From contig CALIMD010000105.1 in NCBI GenBank assembly GCA_938028645.1, positions 1 through 5,805 of the forward strand: DNA of 5,805 bases, read 5' to 3'. Numbering within the stretch: position 1 is the stretch's first letter; each line of letters starts with the position of its first letter. Both the position numbers and the translations under genes were made by a program. The notes under the pieces were generated by a model, which saw only the letters and a program-made list of their open reading frames with translations, made no database searches and was not told the DNA's origin. The stretch is from an uncultured Alphaproteobacteria bacterium. GTDB taxonomy: Bacteria > Pseudomonadota > Alphaproteobacteria > Thalassobaculales > Thalassobaculaceae. Shown here piece by piece: positions 1 through 5,792 of this stretch.

Positions 1-490
1 CTTGGTCTAATACAGGAAGCGTTGTTATTAAACCATTACTTTGAAGATTGGCTAAAGCCAAATATAGCGCAATGAAGCCCCCGGTAATAGACGCGGTTCG
101 GGTGCCGCCATCAGCCTGTAACACATCACAATCTATGCGAATTTGGCGCTCTCCAAGCGACTCCATATCAATTACTGCCCGCAAGGAACGCCCGATCAAT
201 CTCTGTATTTCCAAAGTTCGTCCACTCTGTTTTCCGCGAGAGGCCTCTCTATCCATTCTGGTGTTGGTGGAGCGCGGTAACATTCCATATTCCGCTGTCA
301 CCCAACCTCTGCCACTATTTCTCAGAAATGATGGGACCCGTTCATCAACACTTGCCGTGCAAAGAACATGGGTGTCTCCAAACTTTACTAAACATGAGCC
401 TTCAGCATGTTTTGTTGCGTTGAGCTCAAATGTTACAGATCGCAGTTGGTTAAAGCTCCGACCAGAAGGCCTTTTCTTATGTGTATTCAT
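1..490 (-). CDS. rph: Ribonuclease PH, N-terminal two-thirds (cut by window edge)
   Basis: RNase PH is a phosphate-dependent 3'-to-5' exoribonuclease that trims tRNA precursors and forms a hexameric ring of dimers in the cytoplasm. Reading the minus strand from the ATG at 490-488 gives 163 codons without a stop to the left edge; the family is about 240 residues, so roughly the last 75 are missing. The N-terminus reads RPSGRSFNQLR, followed by KHAEGSCLVKFGDTHVLC (residues about 28-44), GRGWVTAEYGMLPRST (60-75), GKQSGRTLEIQRLIGRSLRA (86-105) and CDVLQADGGTRTASITG (121-137). R91 and R131 match the conserved phosphate/RNA-binding arginines R86 and R126 of the E. coli enzyme. The start has only a weak GGA purine stretch about 10 bases upstream. 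It is divergent from hrcA, a neighbourhood common in alphaproteobacteria. The truncation comes only from the window edge. Identification is very secure. Confidence 0.97.
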   Translation of the reverse strand, partial: MNTHKKRPSGRSFNQLRSVTFELNATKHAEGSCLVKFGDTHVLCTASVDERVPSFLRNSGRGWVTAEYGMLPRSTNTRMDREASRGKQSGRTLEIQRLIGRSLRAVIDMESLGERQIRIDCDVLQADGGTRTASITGGFIALYLALANLQSNGLITTLPVLDQ

Positions 491-635
491 TTTCGTTTTC
501 CAGCAGTTAGATCCCGCAACCTACCCTCTTCTGGAAAAAAGATCTAGTTTGCTTAGCAAAGAATTAATGATCCCATAGTCAAAATCAGTTTATCGTAACG
601 TTGACCTTTTTCTATTGCAGCCATACGTTGTTGGC
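491..635. other. Divergent rph-hrcA intergenic region
   Basis: This 145-base spacer separates the divergent starts of rph (minus) and hrcA (plus) and must hold both promoters. The hrcA candidate is listed separately. For rph only weak minus-strand matches are visible: CTGCAA (plus 615-620) with TACGAT (plus 592-597) at a 17-base spacing, and an isolated good -35-like TTGACT (plus 577-582) without a convincing -10. A 13-base palindrome, TTTGCT-T-AGCAAA, lies at 548-560. No CIRCE element (TTAGCACTC, nine bases, GAGTGCTAA) is present; the only resemblance is TTAGCA at 553-558 with no matching partner arm. No RNA gene is seen. Confidence 0.5.
601..629 (+). promoter_or_regulatory. Candidate sigma-70 promoter for hrcA
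   Basis: TTGACC (601-606) matches the -35 consensus at five of six positions. A 17-base spacer is followed by TACGTT (624-629), which keeps the three most conserved -10 bases (first T, second A, last T). The predicted transcription start is about seven bases downstream, at or next to the A of the ATG at 636. If real, the hrcA message would have essentially no leader, which agrees with the lack of any Shine-Dalgarno sequence before that ATG. This is pattern matching only. Confidence 0.45.
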
Positions 636-1685
636 ATGTCAAACCAAGGAATTTCAAAGCTAAGCGAACGATCTAAAATAGTTTTCCAGCATATTGTGGA
701 TTCTTATTTATCCTCGGGAGAACCAGTAGGATCTAAAACCCTCTCTCGCGTTATGAATTCGACATTATCGGCTGCGACGATAAGAGGTGTAATGGCCGAC
801 CTGGAGGAAGAAGGCCTTTTATTTTCTCCTCATACATCAGCAGGTCGATTGCCAACAGATTTTGGACTTAGAATATTTGTTGACGGCCTTTTGGAGCTGG
901 GGGGAGACATAGGATCAGACGAAAGAGCGAGTCTCGAAGGCCAATGTTGCTCCGCGGGGCGAAATTTTTCTGAAGTATTAGAGGACGCGAGCACCGCACT
1001 TTCGGGTCTCAGTGAATGTGCTGGATTAGTAATTTCACCAAAATTTGACGCTCCTCTCCGTCAAATAGAGTTTGTTCCATTAACGGATGGGCGTGCATTG
1101 GTGGTAATGGTAACAAATTCGGGAATAGTCGAAAATAGGGTTATTGAAATTCCTAATGGTTTGCCAGCATCCGCGCTCATACAAGCCTCCAATTATATTA
1201 ATGCTCGATTAGCAAACTTATCAATGGAGCAGGCACAAGCACAAATATTAAATGAAATCAAATTCCACAAAACCGAGTTGGACACGCTAACGAACAAGGT
1301 TGTTGCAGATGGAGTTGCATTGTGGGCAGGGGGAATAAAAGGCGGTTCTCTAATTTTGCGAGGGCAATCAAAATTGCTTCATGATGTTAATGCTATGGAG
1401 GATTTGGAGAGAATAAGAACCCTCTTTGAGGCTTTGGAGAAAAGAGAGAGTATTTTAAACCTTCTAGATGCGACGGGTGCAGCGGAAGGCGTGCAAATTT
1501 TTATCGGTGCGGAAAACTATTTGTTTAAAAATGCTGGTTGTTCTATGATAATAGCCCCCTATCATGATAAGAAAAAGCGCGTTGTCGGGGCGTTGGGGGT
1601 GATTGGGCCACTTCGAATGAATTACGCAAGGATTATCCCCGTTGTTGATTATACATCAAAACTAGTAGGAAAATTGCTAGATTGA
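636..1685 (+). CDS. hrcA: Heat-inducible transcription repressor HrcA
   Basis: HrcA is a dimeric DNA-binding repressor of chaperone genes that recognises the CIRCE inverted repeat and depends on GroEL for activity. The product is 349 residues, normal for the family. Residues about 9-85 form the winged-helix region: LSERSKIVFQHIVDSYL, GEPVGSKTLSR (28-38), SAATIRGVMADLEEEGLL (45-62) and PHTSAGRLPTDFGLRIFVDGLL. The central GAF-like and dimerisation part follows, ending in FIGAEN, an IIAPYHD stretch and GALGVIGPLRMNYARIIPVVDY, the typical HrcA C-terminus. The ATG at 636 was chosen because family homology begins just after it. An in-frame TTG at 615 would add only seven residues (MQPYVVG) and would sit inside the candidate promoter. 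Neither start has a clear ribosome binding site. The usual SPATIRN of the recognition helix reads SAATIRG here. It is co-oriented with grpE, 77 bases downstream. Confidence 0.96.
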   Translation: MSNQGISKLSERSKIVFQHIVDSYLSSGEPVGSKTLSRVMNSTLSAATIRGVMADLEEEGLLFSPHTSAGRLPTDFGLRIFVDGLLELGGDIGSDERASLEGQCCSAGRNFSEVLEDASTALSGLSECAGLVISPKFDAPLRQIEFVPLTDGRALVVMVTNSGIVENRVIEIPNGLPASALIQASNYINARLANLSMEQAQAQILNEIKFHKTELDTLTNKVVADGVALWAGGIKGGSLILRGQSKLLHDVNAMEDLERIRTLFEALEKRESILNLLDATGAAEGVQIFIGAENYLFKNAGCSMIIAPYHDKKKRVVGALGVIGPLRMNYARIIPVVDYTSKLVGKLLD

Positions 1686-1711
1686 GTCTTGAGCGGTTGT
1701 AAATGTATATT
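1682..1711 (+). promoter_or_regulatory. Candidate internal promoter before grpE
   Basis: TTGAGT (1682-1687) overlaps the hrcA stop codon and is followed after 18 bases by TATATT (1706-1711), a five-of-six match to the -10 consensus. The predicted start near 1718 would give grpE a leader of about 45 bases. It may let grpE be expressed independently of hrcA, or it may be a chance match in an AT-rich gap; read-through from hrcA is equally possible because no terminator hairpin is seen between the genes. Confidence 0.35.
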
Positions 1712-1742
1712 AATTGCTTAAATGAGATTTTGGGAATAAACG

Positions 1743-1766
1743 ATGTCGGGCGAACATAAGAAATGA
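1743..1766 (+). other. Mini-ORF of 7 codons overlapping the grpE start
   Basis: ATG at 1743 opens a seven-codon frame (MSGEHKK) ending in TGA at 1764-1766, so its stop and the grpE ATG (1763-1765) share the ATGA overlap typical of translational coupling. A GGGA Shine-Dalgarno-like site lies at 1732-1735, seven bases before this ATG, whereas the grpE ATG has no recognisable site of its own. Two readings are possible: a leader peptide that feeds ribosomes to grpE, or the true grpE N-terminus separated from the rest by a one-base deletion. The sequence alone cannot decide. Confidence 0.4.
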
Positions 1767-2359
1767 CAGATGTAAAGCAATCAAAAAGCGAAGAGATTGA
1801 TCCAGATGATTTAAGCGAAGCGGAGATTGATTCTGGGTCTGAAGACACGATAAAAGAACCGGTAGAGGCTTTAGAGGAACAGGTTAGCGAACTAAAGGAT
1901 CAACTTCTTCGTTCGGTTGCTGAACTTGATAATTATCGTAAAAGGGCCGAGAGAGAGAAAGAGCAATTAAGGAAATTCGGTATAGCAAACTTTGCTAAAG
2001 ACCTCCTGAGTGCCGCGGATAATCTCCGTAGGGCTGTCGAGTCTGGGCCTTCAGACCTAGAGGGGGCGGACGAAAGCGTAAAAAATCTTATTGTCGGTGT
2101 CGAGATGACGGAGAAAGAGCTCTTAAACGCCTTTGAGAAAAATGGGGTTCGGAAGATTGATCCAGCCGGCGAAAAATTTGATTATAATTTCCACCAAGCT
2201 ATGTTTGAGGTCGAAACAGATAAAGAAGATCCCGGTGTGGTGATGCAAGTTTTACAGCCGGGTTATGCTATAGAGGATCGAGTGCTGCGGGCAGCGATGG
2301 TAGGTGTGTCTAAGTCCAATACACCGGATCAACCAGAAGGGGTTGATGAGAAGGTTTAA
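1763..2359 (+). CDS. grpE: Nucleotide exchange factor GrpE
   Basis: GrpE is a cytoplasmic homodimer that opens the DnaK nucleotide cleft to release ADP, resetting the chaperone cycle; its long helices also act as a thermosensor in E. coli. The 198-residue length is normal. Residues 1-32 are acidic and probably disordered. Residues about 33-95 (EALEEQVSELKDQLLRSVAE, then NYRKRAEREKEQLRK) form the long paired helix. NLIVGVEMTEKELLNAFEKN leads to the C-terminal beta domain with FDYNFHQAMFEV (139-150) and the family signature from VLQPGYAIEDRVLRAAMVGV to residue 184. The ATG at 1763 is the only usable start: an in-frame TAA lies two codons upstream (1757-1759). No ribosome binding site precedes it, which makes the overlapping mini-ORF at 1743 notable. 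It lies between hrcA and dnaK, the usual heat-shock context. Confidence 0.96.
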   Translation: MTDVKQSKSEEIDPDDLSEAEIDSGSEDTIKEPVEALEEQVSELKDQLLRSVAELDNYRKRAEREKEQLRKFGIANFAKDLLSAADNLRRAVESGPSDLEGADESVKNLIVGVEMTEKELLNAFEKNGVRKIDPAGEKFDYNFHQAMFEVETDKEDPGVVMQVLQPGYAIEDRVLRAAMVGVSKSNTPDQPEGVDEKV

Positions 2360-2382
2360 GTATTGAAAATGAAGGTGTGGCC

Positions 2383-2416
2383 TTGGGGTGACCATCGTTT
2401 TTCTGTAAAATTACAG
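2383..2416 (+). promoter_or_regulatory. Candidate upstream dnaK promoter with overlapping palindrome
   Basis: TTGGGG (2383-2388), a 17-base spacer and TAAAAT (2406-2411, five of six to the -10 consensus) form a possible housekeeping promoter with a start near 2418. The -10 lies inside the palindrome CTGTAA-AA-TTACAG (2403-2416), placed where a bound regulator would block it. The palindrome does not resemble CIRCE and I do not assign it to a known regulator. Confidence 0.28.
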
Positions 2417-2445
2417 CATGATAAAAATAAACTTTGATGATGACG

Positions 2446-2476
2446 GTTGAAGCGTCTGGCGACGGTTCCTATATAT
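2446..2476 (+). promoter_or_regulatory. Candidate RpoH (sigma-32) promoter for dnaK
   Basis: GTTGAAG (2446-2452) is followed after a 15-base spacer by CCTATAT (2468-2474). This agrees with the alphaproteobacterial heat-shock pattern of a CTTGAA-like -35 and a CYTATNT -10. Transcription would begin near 2480, about 80 bases before the dnaK ATG. The same bases can be read as a sigma-70 promoter, TTGAAG with TATATA (2470-2475) at a 17-base spacing, so basal and heat-induced start sites could overlap. Known biology supports sigma-32 control of dnaKJ in this class; the exact site is inference. Confidence 0.5.
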
Positions 2477-2552
2477 CGTGGGTCGAGGAAGGTAAACTAT
2501 ACAAACGCCCATCCAAAAGTTTAATTAACGATTACGAATGCTGATTACGAAA

Positions 2553-2558
2553 AAGAGG
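2553..2558 (+). promoter_or_regulatory. dnaK ribosome binding site
   Basis: AAGAGG lies five bases before the dnaK ATG and is the clearest Shine-Dalgarno sequence in the window. It sits in AAAAA-GAGG-TTTTT (2550-2563), a perfect but all-A:U five-base-pair inverted repeat that would place the GAGG in the loop. Confidence 0.7.
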
Positions 2559-2563
2559 TTTTT

Positions 2564-4510
2564 ATGTCTAAAGTTATTGGGATTGATCTAGGTACAACAA
2601 ATTCATGTATATCGTTCATGGATGGTCAAGATGCTAAAGTGATTGAAAACGCAGAAGGCGCGCGAACGACGCCTTCAATGGTTGCATTCGCAGAGGGAGA
2701 CGAGAGATTAGTTGGACAGGCCGCCAAGAGACAGGCTGTCACTAACCCGGAGAATACCCTGTTTGCGATCAAGCGCTTAATCGGACGGCGCCATGATGAT
2801 AGCAATGCGAAGAAATTCTCCGAATTAATGCCATACGCCGTAGTAGCGGGAGAGAACGGTGATGCCTGGGTTGAGGCCAAGGGTGAAAAGTACAGCCCAA
2901 GTCAGATTTCATCATTCACACTCCGAAAATTGAAGGAAGATGCTGAAGCATTCTTAGGAAGCTCTGTGGAGCAAGCTGTGCTAACTGTGCCTGCTTATTT
3001 CAATGATGCTCAGCGGCAGGCGACAAAAGATGCAGGAAAAATTGCTGGATTGGAAATTCTCCGGATCATAAACGAGCCAACAGCAGCAGCACTGGCGTAC
3101 GGCTTTGATAAGAAAAATAATGGAACCATAGCGGTTTATGATCTTGGGGGCGGAACATTTGACGTGTCTATTCTTGAAATAGGCGATGGTGTTTTTGAGG
3201 TTAAATCTACAAATGGAGATACTTTTCTTGGAGGAGAAGATTTTGATCACCGCGTAATAGACTATCTTGCAGACGAATTTAAGAAAGATAATGGAATCGA
3301 CTTACGTGACGACAAATTAGCGCTACAGCGTTTAAAAGAGGCGGCTGAAAAAGCCAAGATGGAACTATCTAGTTCCATGCAAACCGAAGTAAATCTTCCA
3401 TTTGTTACAGCTGATCAGACCGGCCCGAAGCATTTGAACATTAAGTTAACACGGGCGAAGCTTGAAGCTCTCGTGCAAGATTTAGTTGAAAGAACGGTTG
3501 GTCCGTGCCGCTCTGCTCTCAAGGATGCTGGGTTAAGTGCCGGTGAGATAGATGAGGTTATAATGGTTGGGGGCATGACTCGGATGCCAAAAATCATCGA
3601 GACGGTAAACAATTTTTTTGGAAAGGAGCCGCATCGAGGTGTAAACCCAGACGAAGTGGTTGCTATGGGAGCTGGCATACAAGCCGGGGTTCTGCAGGGT
3701 GACGTAAAAGATGTTCTGCTTTTAGATGTAACGCCACTTTCTTTGGGTATAGAAACTCTGGGCGGCGTTTTCACGCGGTTGATAGATCGAAACACAACAA
3801 TTCCAACCAAGAAGAGCCAAGTTTTCTCAACGGCGGAAGATAACCAAAGCGCTGTCACCATAAAGGTCTATCAAGGCGAAAGGGAAATGGCTGCTGATAA
3901 TAAGGTGTTAGGTGAATTCAATCTAGAAGGCATACCTTCTGCGCCAAGGGGAGTGCCGCAGATCGAAGTGACTTTTGATATAGATGCTAATGGTATAGTT
4001 AATGTTTCTGCAAAAGATAAGGCGACGGGAAAAGAACAGCAGATTAAAATTCAAGCATCTGGGGGCCTCTCTGATGAGGATATAGAGGGCATGATCAATG
4101 AAGCTGAACAGAATGCCGAAAGCGACAAAGTAAGGCGTGAGCTTGTTGAAGTTAAAAATCAGGGTGAGCAAGCAATTCACTCAACGGAACGGATGTTAAC
4201 GGATGCTGGCGATAAAGTGAGCGATGATGATAAGGCAGACATTGAGCGATTAGCGTCAGAATTAAAAACGTTGCTCGAGGGAGAGGATGGTGCTGGGATT
4301 AAGGCCGGTATAGAAGCGTTACAGCAAGCTTCCATGAAAATGGGAGAGGCAATGTACCAGGCTCAGCAAGAGGACGCGGGGAGTAGTCCAGGTGGTTCGT
4401 CTGAGACAGATTCCTCTAAAACAGACAATGGCCCCGCCGATGCGGATATTGTGGATGCAGACTTTGAGGAAGTTGATGAAAAAGACGACAAAAAATCCGA
4501 CGAAAAGTAA
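2564..4510 (+). CDS. dnaK: Molecular chaperone DnaK (Hsp70)
   Basis: DnaK is the cytoplasmic ATP-dependent Hsp70 that binds exposed hydrophobic segments of unfolded proteins; in alphaproteobacteria it also helps control RpoH. The protein is 648 residues, close to the 638 of E. coli. The ATPase domain (about 1-380) shows GIDLGTTNSC (6-15), NEPTAAALAYG (170-180), DLGGGTFDVS (193-202, with T198 equivalent to E. coli T199) and VGGMTRMP (335-342). The hydrophobic linker DVLLLD is at 383-388, followed by TPLSLGIETLGG and the substrate-binding beta sandwich. The helical lid follows from about residue 500. The acidic tail holds DADIVDADFEEVD with EEVD at 635-638, then ten charged residues to the end. 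The ATG at 2564 has a good ribosome binding site. The dnaK-dnaJ gap is 102 bases with no terminator, consistent with co-transcription. All functional motifs are intact. Confidence 0.99.
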   Translation: MSKVIGIDLGTTNSCISFMDGQDAKVIENAEGARTTPSMVAFAEGDERLVGQAAKRQAVTNPENTLFAIKRLIGRRHDDSNAKKFSELMPYAVVAGENGDAWVEAKGEKYSPSQISSFTLRKLKEDAEAFLGSSVEQAVLTVPAYFNDAQRQATKDAGKIAGLEILRIINEPTAAALAYGFDKKNNGTIAVYDLGGGTFDVSILEIGDGVFEVKSTNGDTFLGGEDFDHRVIDYLADEFKKDNGIDLRDDKLALQRLKEAAEKAKMELSSSMQTEVNLPFVTADQTGPKHLNIKLTRAKLEALVQDLVERTVGPCRSALKDAGLSAGEIDEVIMVGGMTRMPKIIETVNNFFGKEPHRGVNPDEVVAMGAGIQAGVLQGDVKDVLLLDVTPLSLGIETLGGVFTRLIDRNTTIPTKKSQVFSTAEDNQSAVTIKVYQGEREMAADNKVLGEFNLEGIPSAPRGVPQIEVTFDIDANGIVNVSAKDKATGKEQQIKIQASGGLSDEDIEGMINEAEQNAESDKVRRELVEVKNQGEQAIHSTERMLTDAGDKVSDDDKADIERLASELKTLLEGEDGAGIKAGIEALQQASMKMGEAMYQAQQEDAGSSPGGSSETDSSKTDNGPADADIVDADFEEVDEKDDKKSDEK

Positions 4511-4612
4511 TTTAATATTGCGGAGCAAAGTCAGTCACTTATCTGTTTAGCATAGCAATTTTAAGGTCTGGTTTGAATTTCCGATAACTCTGGTAGAGTG
4601 TGAGCACTTATT
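4511..4612 (+). other. dnaK-dnaJ intergenic spacer
   Basis: This spacer has no gene and no terminator-like hairpin with a T run, so dnaJ is probably transcribed with dnaK. A weak promoter-like pair, TTGAAT (4573-4578) and TAGAGT (4594-4599), has a 15-base spacing that is short for sigma-70. Small dyads CTCT-GGT-AGAG (4588-4598) and AGTG-TGAG-CACT (4597-4608) sit just before the dnaJ ATG and include the only purine stretch (GAG, 4602-4604) that could serve as ribosome binding site. TCTGGT occurs twice (4567-4572 and 4589-4594). Confidence 0.4.
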
Positions 4613-5734
4613 ATGGCGAAACAGGATTATTATGAGCTATTGGGTGTGGATAGAAATGCATCAGAAAGCGATTTGAAATCTGCGTTTCGCAAGATGGCGA
4701 TGAAATATCATCCCGACAGAAATCCAGATAATCCAGATGCAGAAAAGTCTTTCAAAGAGGTGAATGAAGCCTACGATATACTTAAGGATAGCCAGAAAAG
4801 GGCTGCATATGATCAATTTGGCCATGAGGCCTTTGAAGGTGGCATGGGGGGAGGCAATCCGCAGGGGTTCGCCTCCGGTTTTTCCGACATATTTGATCAA
4901 ATGTTTGGCGACCTAGGTGGAGGTCGTCGAGGTAACAACAACGGCAACCGTGGATCCGACCTCCGTTATAATTTGTCGATCAGTTTAGAAGAAGCTTTCA
5001 CTGGACGCCAAGCGGAAGTAAAGGTGCCAACCGCCGCTGCATGTGATTATTGTGACGGCAGCGGAGCCGAGTCCGGATCAAAGCCAATCACATGCAGAAC
5101 GTGCCAGGGGACCGGTCGAGTGCGGGCGCAACAAGGTTTTTTCACGATTGAACGAACCTGCGGGACGTGCGCGGGCGCGGGGCAGGTCATTGAAAACCCT
5201 TGTGGTAAATGTAGGGGGACGGGTCGCATTCAGAAGGAAAAAAATCTGGACGTGAATATACCAGCTGGAGTGGAAGAGGGCACTAGGATAAGATTGACAG
5301 GGGAAGGAGAAGCTGGCTCAAGGAACGGCCCCCCTGGGGACCTGTACATTTTCTTGTCTGTAGAAGAGCATCCAATATTCACTAGAGAGGGTGGCGATAT
5401 ATATTGCCATGTGCCTTTAGCAATGAGCTTAGCAGCACTTGGTGGTCAGGTAGAGGTGCCGACGCTTGGGGGTGGGAGAGCTCGAATAAACATTCCTGCG
5501 GGGACGCAGAGTGGCAAACAATTTCGTCTTAGAGGTAAAGGGATGTCTATTTTGCGAAGGAGTGATCGGGGCGATCTATACGTGGAAGCAGGAGTGGAGA
5601 CCCCAGTCAATCTGAGTAAAGAACAAAAGAAACTCATGGAGCAGTTTTCGGAGTTGACAAATGAAAAAAATAGCCCAGTGTCTTCGGGTTTCTTTGCAAA
5701 AGTAAAAGGGCTCTGGGAGGACTTAAAGGATTAA
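4613..5734 (+). CDS. dnaJ: Co-chaperone DnaJ (Hsp40, type I)
   Basis: DnaJ binds unfolded clients, passes them to DnaK and stimulates DnaK ATP hydrolysis. The product has 373 residues, close to the 376 of E. coli, and all four type I regions. The J domain (1-70) contains YYELLGV and the HPD motif at 33-35. The Gly/Phe-rich linker (about 70-115) includes DIF at 92-94. The zinc-binding domain has four CxxCxGxG repeats with cysteines at 144/147, 161/164, 183/186 and 197/200, the same numbering as E. coli DnaJ. The C-terminal client-binding domains contain VNIPAGVEEGTRIRLTGEGE and GDLYIFLSVEEHPIFTREG, followed by the dimerisation end region. The ATG at 4613 begins MAKQDYYELLG as expected; its ribosome binding site is weak (GAG eight bases upstream), and coupling to dnaK expression is likely. 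Nothing is missing or unusual in the protein. Confidence 0.99.
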   Translation: MAKQDYYELLGVDRNASESDLKSAFRKMAMKYHPDRNPDNPDAEKSFKEVNEAYDILKDSQKRAAYDQFGHEAFEGGMGGGNPQGFASGFSDIFDQMFGDLGGGRRGNNNGNRGSDLRYNLSISLEEAFTGRQAEVKVPTAAACDYCDGSGAESGSKPITCRTCQGTGRVRAQQGFFTIERTCGTCAGAGQVIENPCGKCRGTGRIQKEKNLDVNIPAGVEEGTRIRLTGEGEAGSRNGPPGDLYIFLSVEEHPIFTREGGDIYCHVPLAMSLAALGGQVEVPTLGGGRARINIPAGTQSGKQFRLRGKGMSILRRSDRGDLYVEAGVETPVNLSKEQKKLMEQFSELTNEKNSPVSSGFFAKVKGLWEDLKD

Positions 5735-5765
5735 CATTGTCCTTCACTACCGTGGAACTACCTCA

Positions 5766-5792
5766 AAAACCCCCCAAAAACCAAGGGGTTTT
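5766..5792. terminator. Hairpin terminator after dnaJ, probably bidirectional
   Basis: AAAACCCC (5766-5773) and GGGGTTTT (5785-5792) form a perfect eight-base-pair stem around an 11-base loop, 31 bases after the dnaJ stop. The T run is part of the stem, giving a GC core followed by U residues on the plus-strand RNA. On the minus strand the same stem is followed by five T residues, so it could also stop transcription arriving from the right. It marks the end of the chaperone transcription unit. Confidence 0.75.

Larger units (their letters stand above)
2360..2563 (+). other. grpE-dnaK intergenic region with tiny ORFs
   Basis: This 204-base gap is the longest on the plus-strand run. Besides the promoter candidates listed separately it holds two very short frames: 2369-2437 (22 codons, beginning MKVWPWGDHRF) and 2437-2544 (35 codons, beginning MMTVEASGDG). 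The stop of the first and the start of the second share TGATG. Neither start has a Shine-Dalgarno sequence and I recognise no family, so chance is the default view. A 9-base direct repeat GATTACGAA occurs at 2530-2538 and 2543-2551. A run of T at 2398-2402 follows no convincing stem, so I call no grpE terminator. Confidence 0.4.

Noticed and set aside
48..578. Long open frame of about 176 codons on the plus strand
   Set aside because: It lies opposite rph, whose minus-strand product matches RNase PH along its whole visible length. The plus-strand protein resembles nothing and has no plausible start signals.
551..590. Possible CIRCE element starting at TTAGCA
   Set aside because: Only the first six bases of one arm match; the GAGTGCTAA partner is absent at the right spacing.
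615..635. TTG at 615 as the hrcA start
   Set aside because: It adds seven residues with no family similarity, lacks a ribosome binding site and overlaps the best promoter candidate. The ATG at 636 is preferred, though not proven.
2371..2402. Possible grpE terminator before the TTTTT run
   Set aside because: The GC-rich stretch (GTGTGGCC to GGTGACC) does not form a stem of more than about three pairs before the T run.
3415..3861. Open frame of 148 codons on the minus strand within dnaK
   Set aside because: Long antisense frames are a known by-product of dnaK codon usage. The sense strand encodes the conserved end of the ATPase domain and the linker, and the antisense product has no recognisable domain.
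5043..5255. Frames of 60-70 codons on both strands over the dnaJ zinc-finger region
   Set aside because: The in-frame DnaJ product carries all eight zinc-binding cysteines here. The other frames are Arg/Pro-rich shadows of the Gly/Cys repeats.
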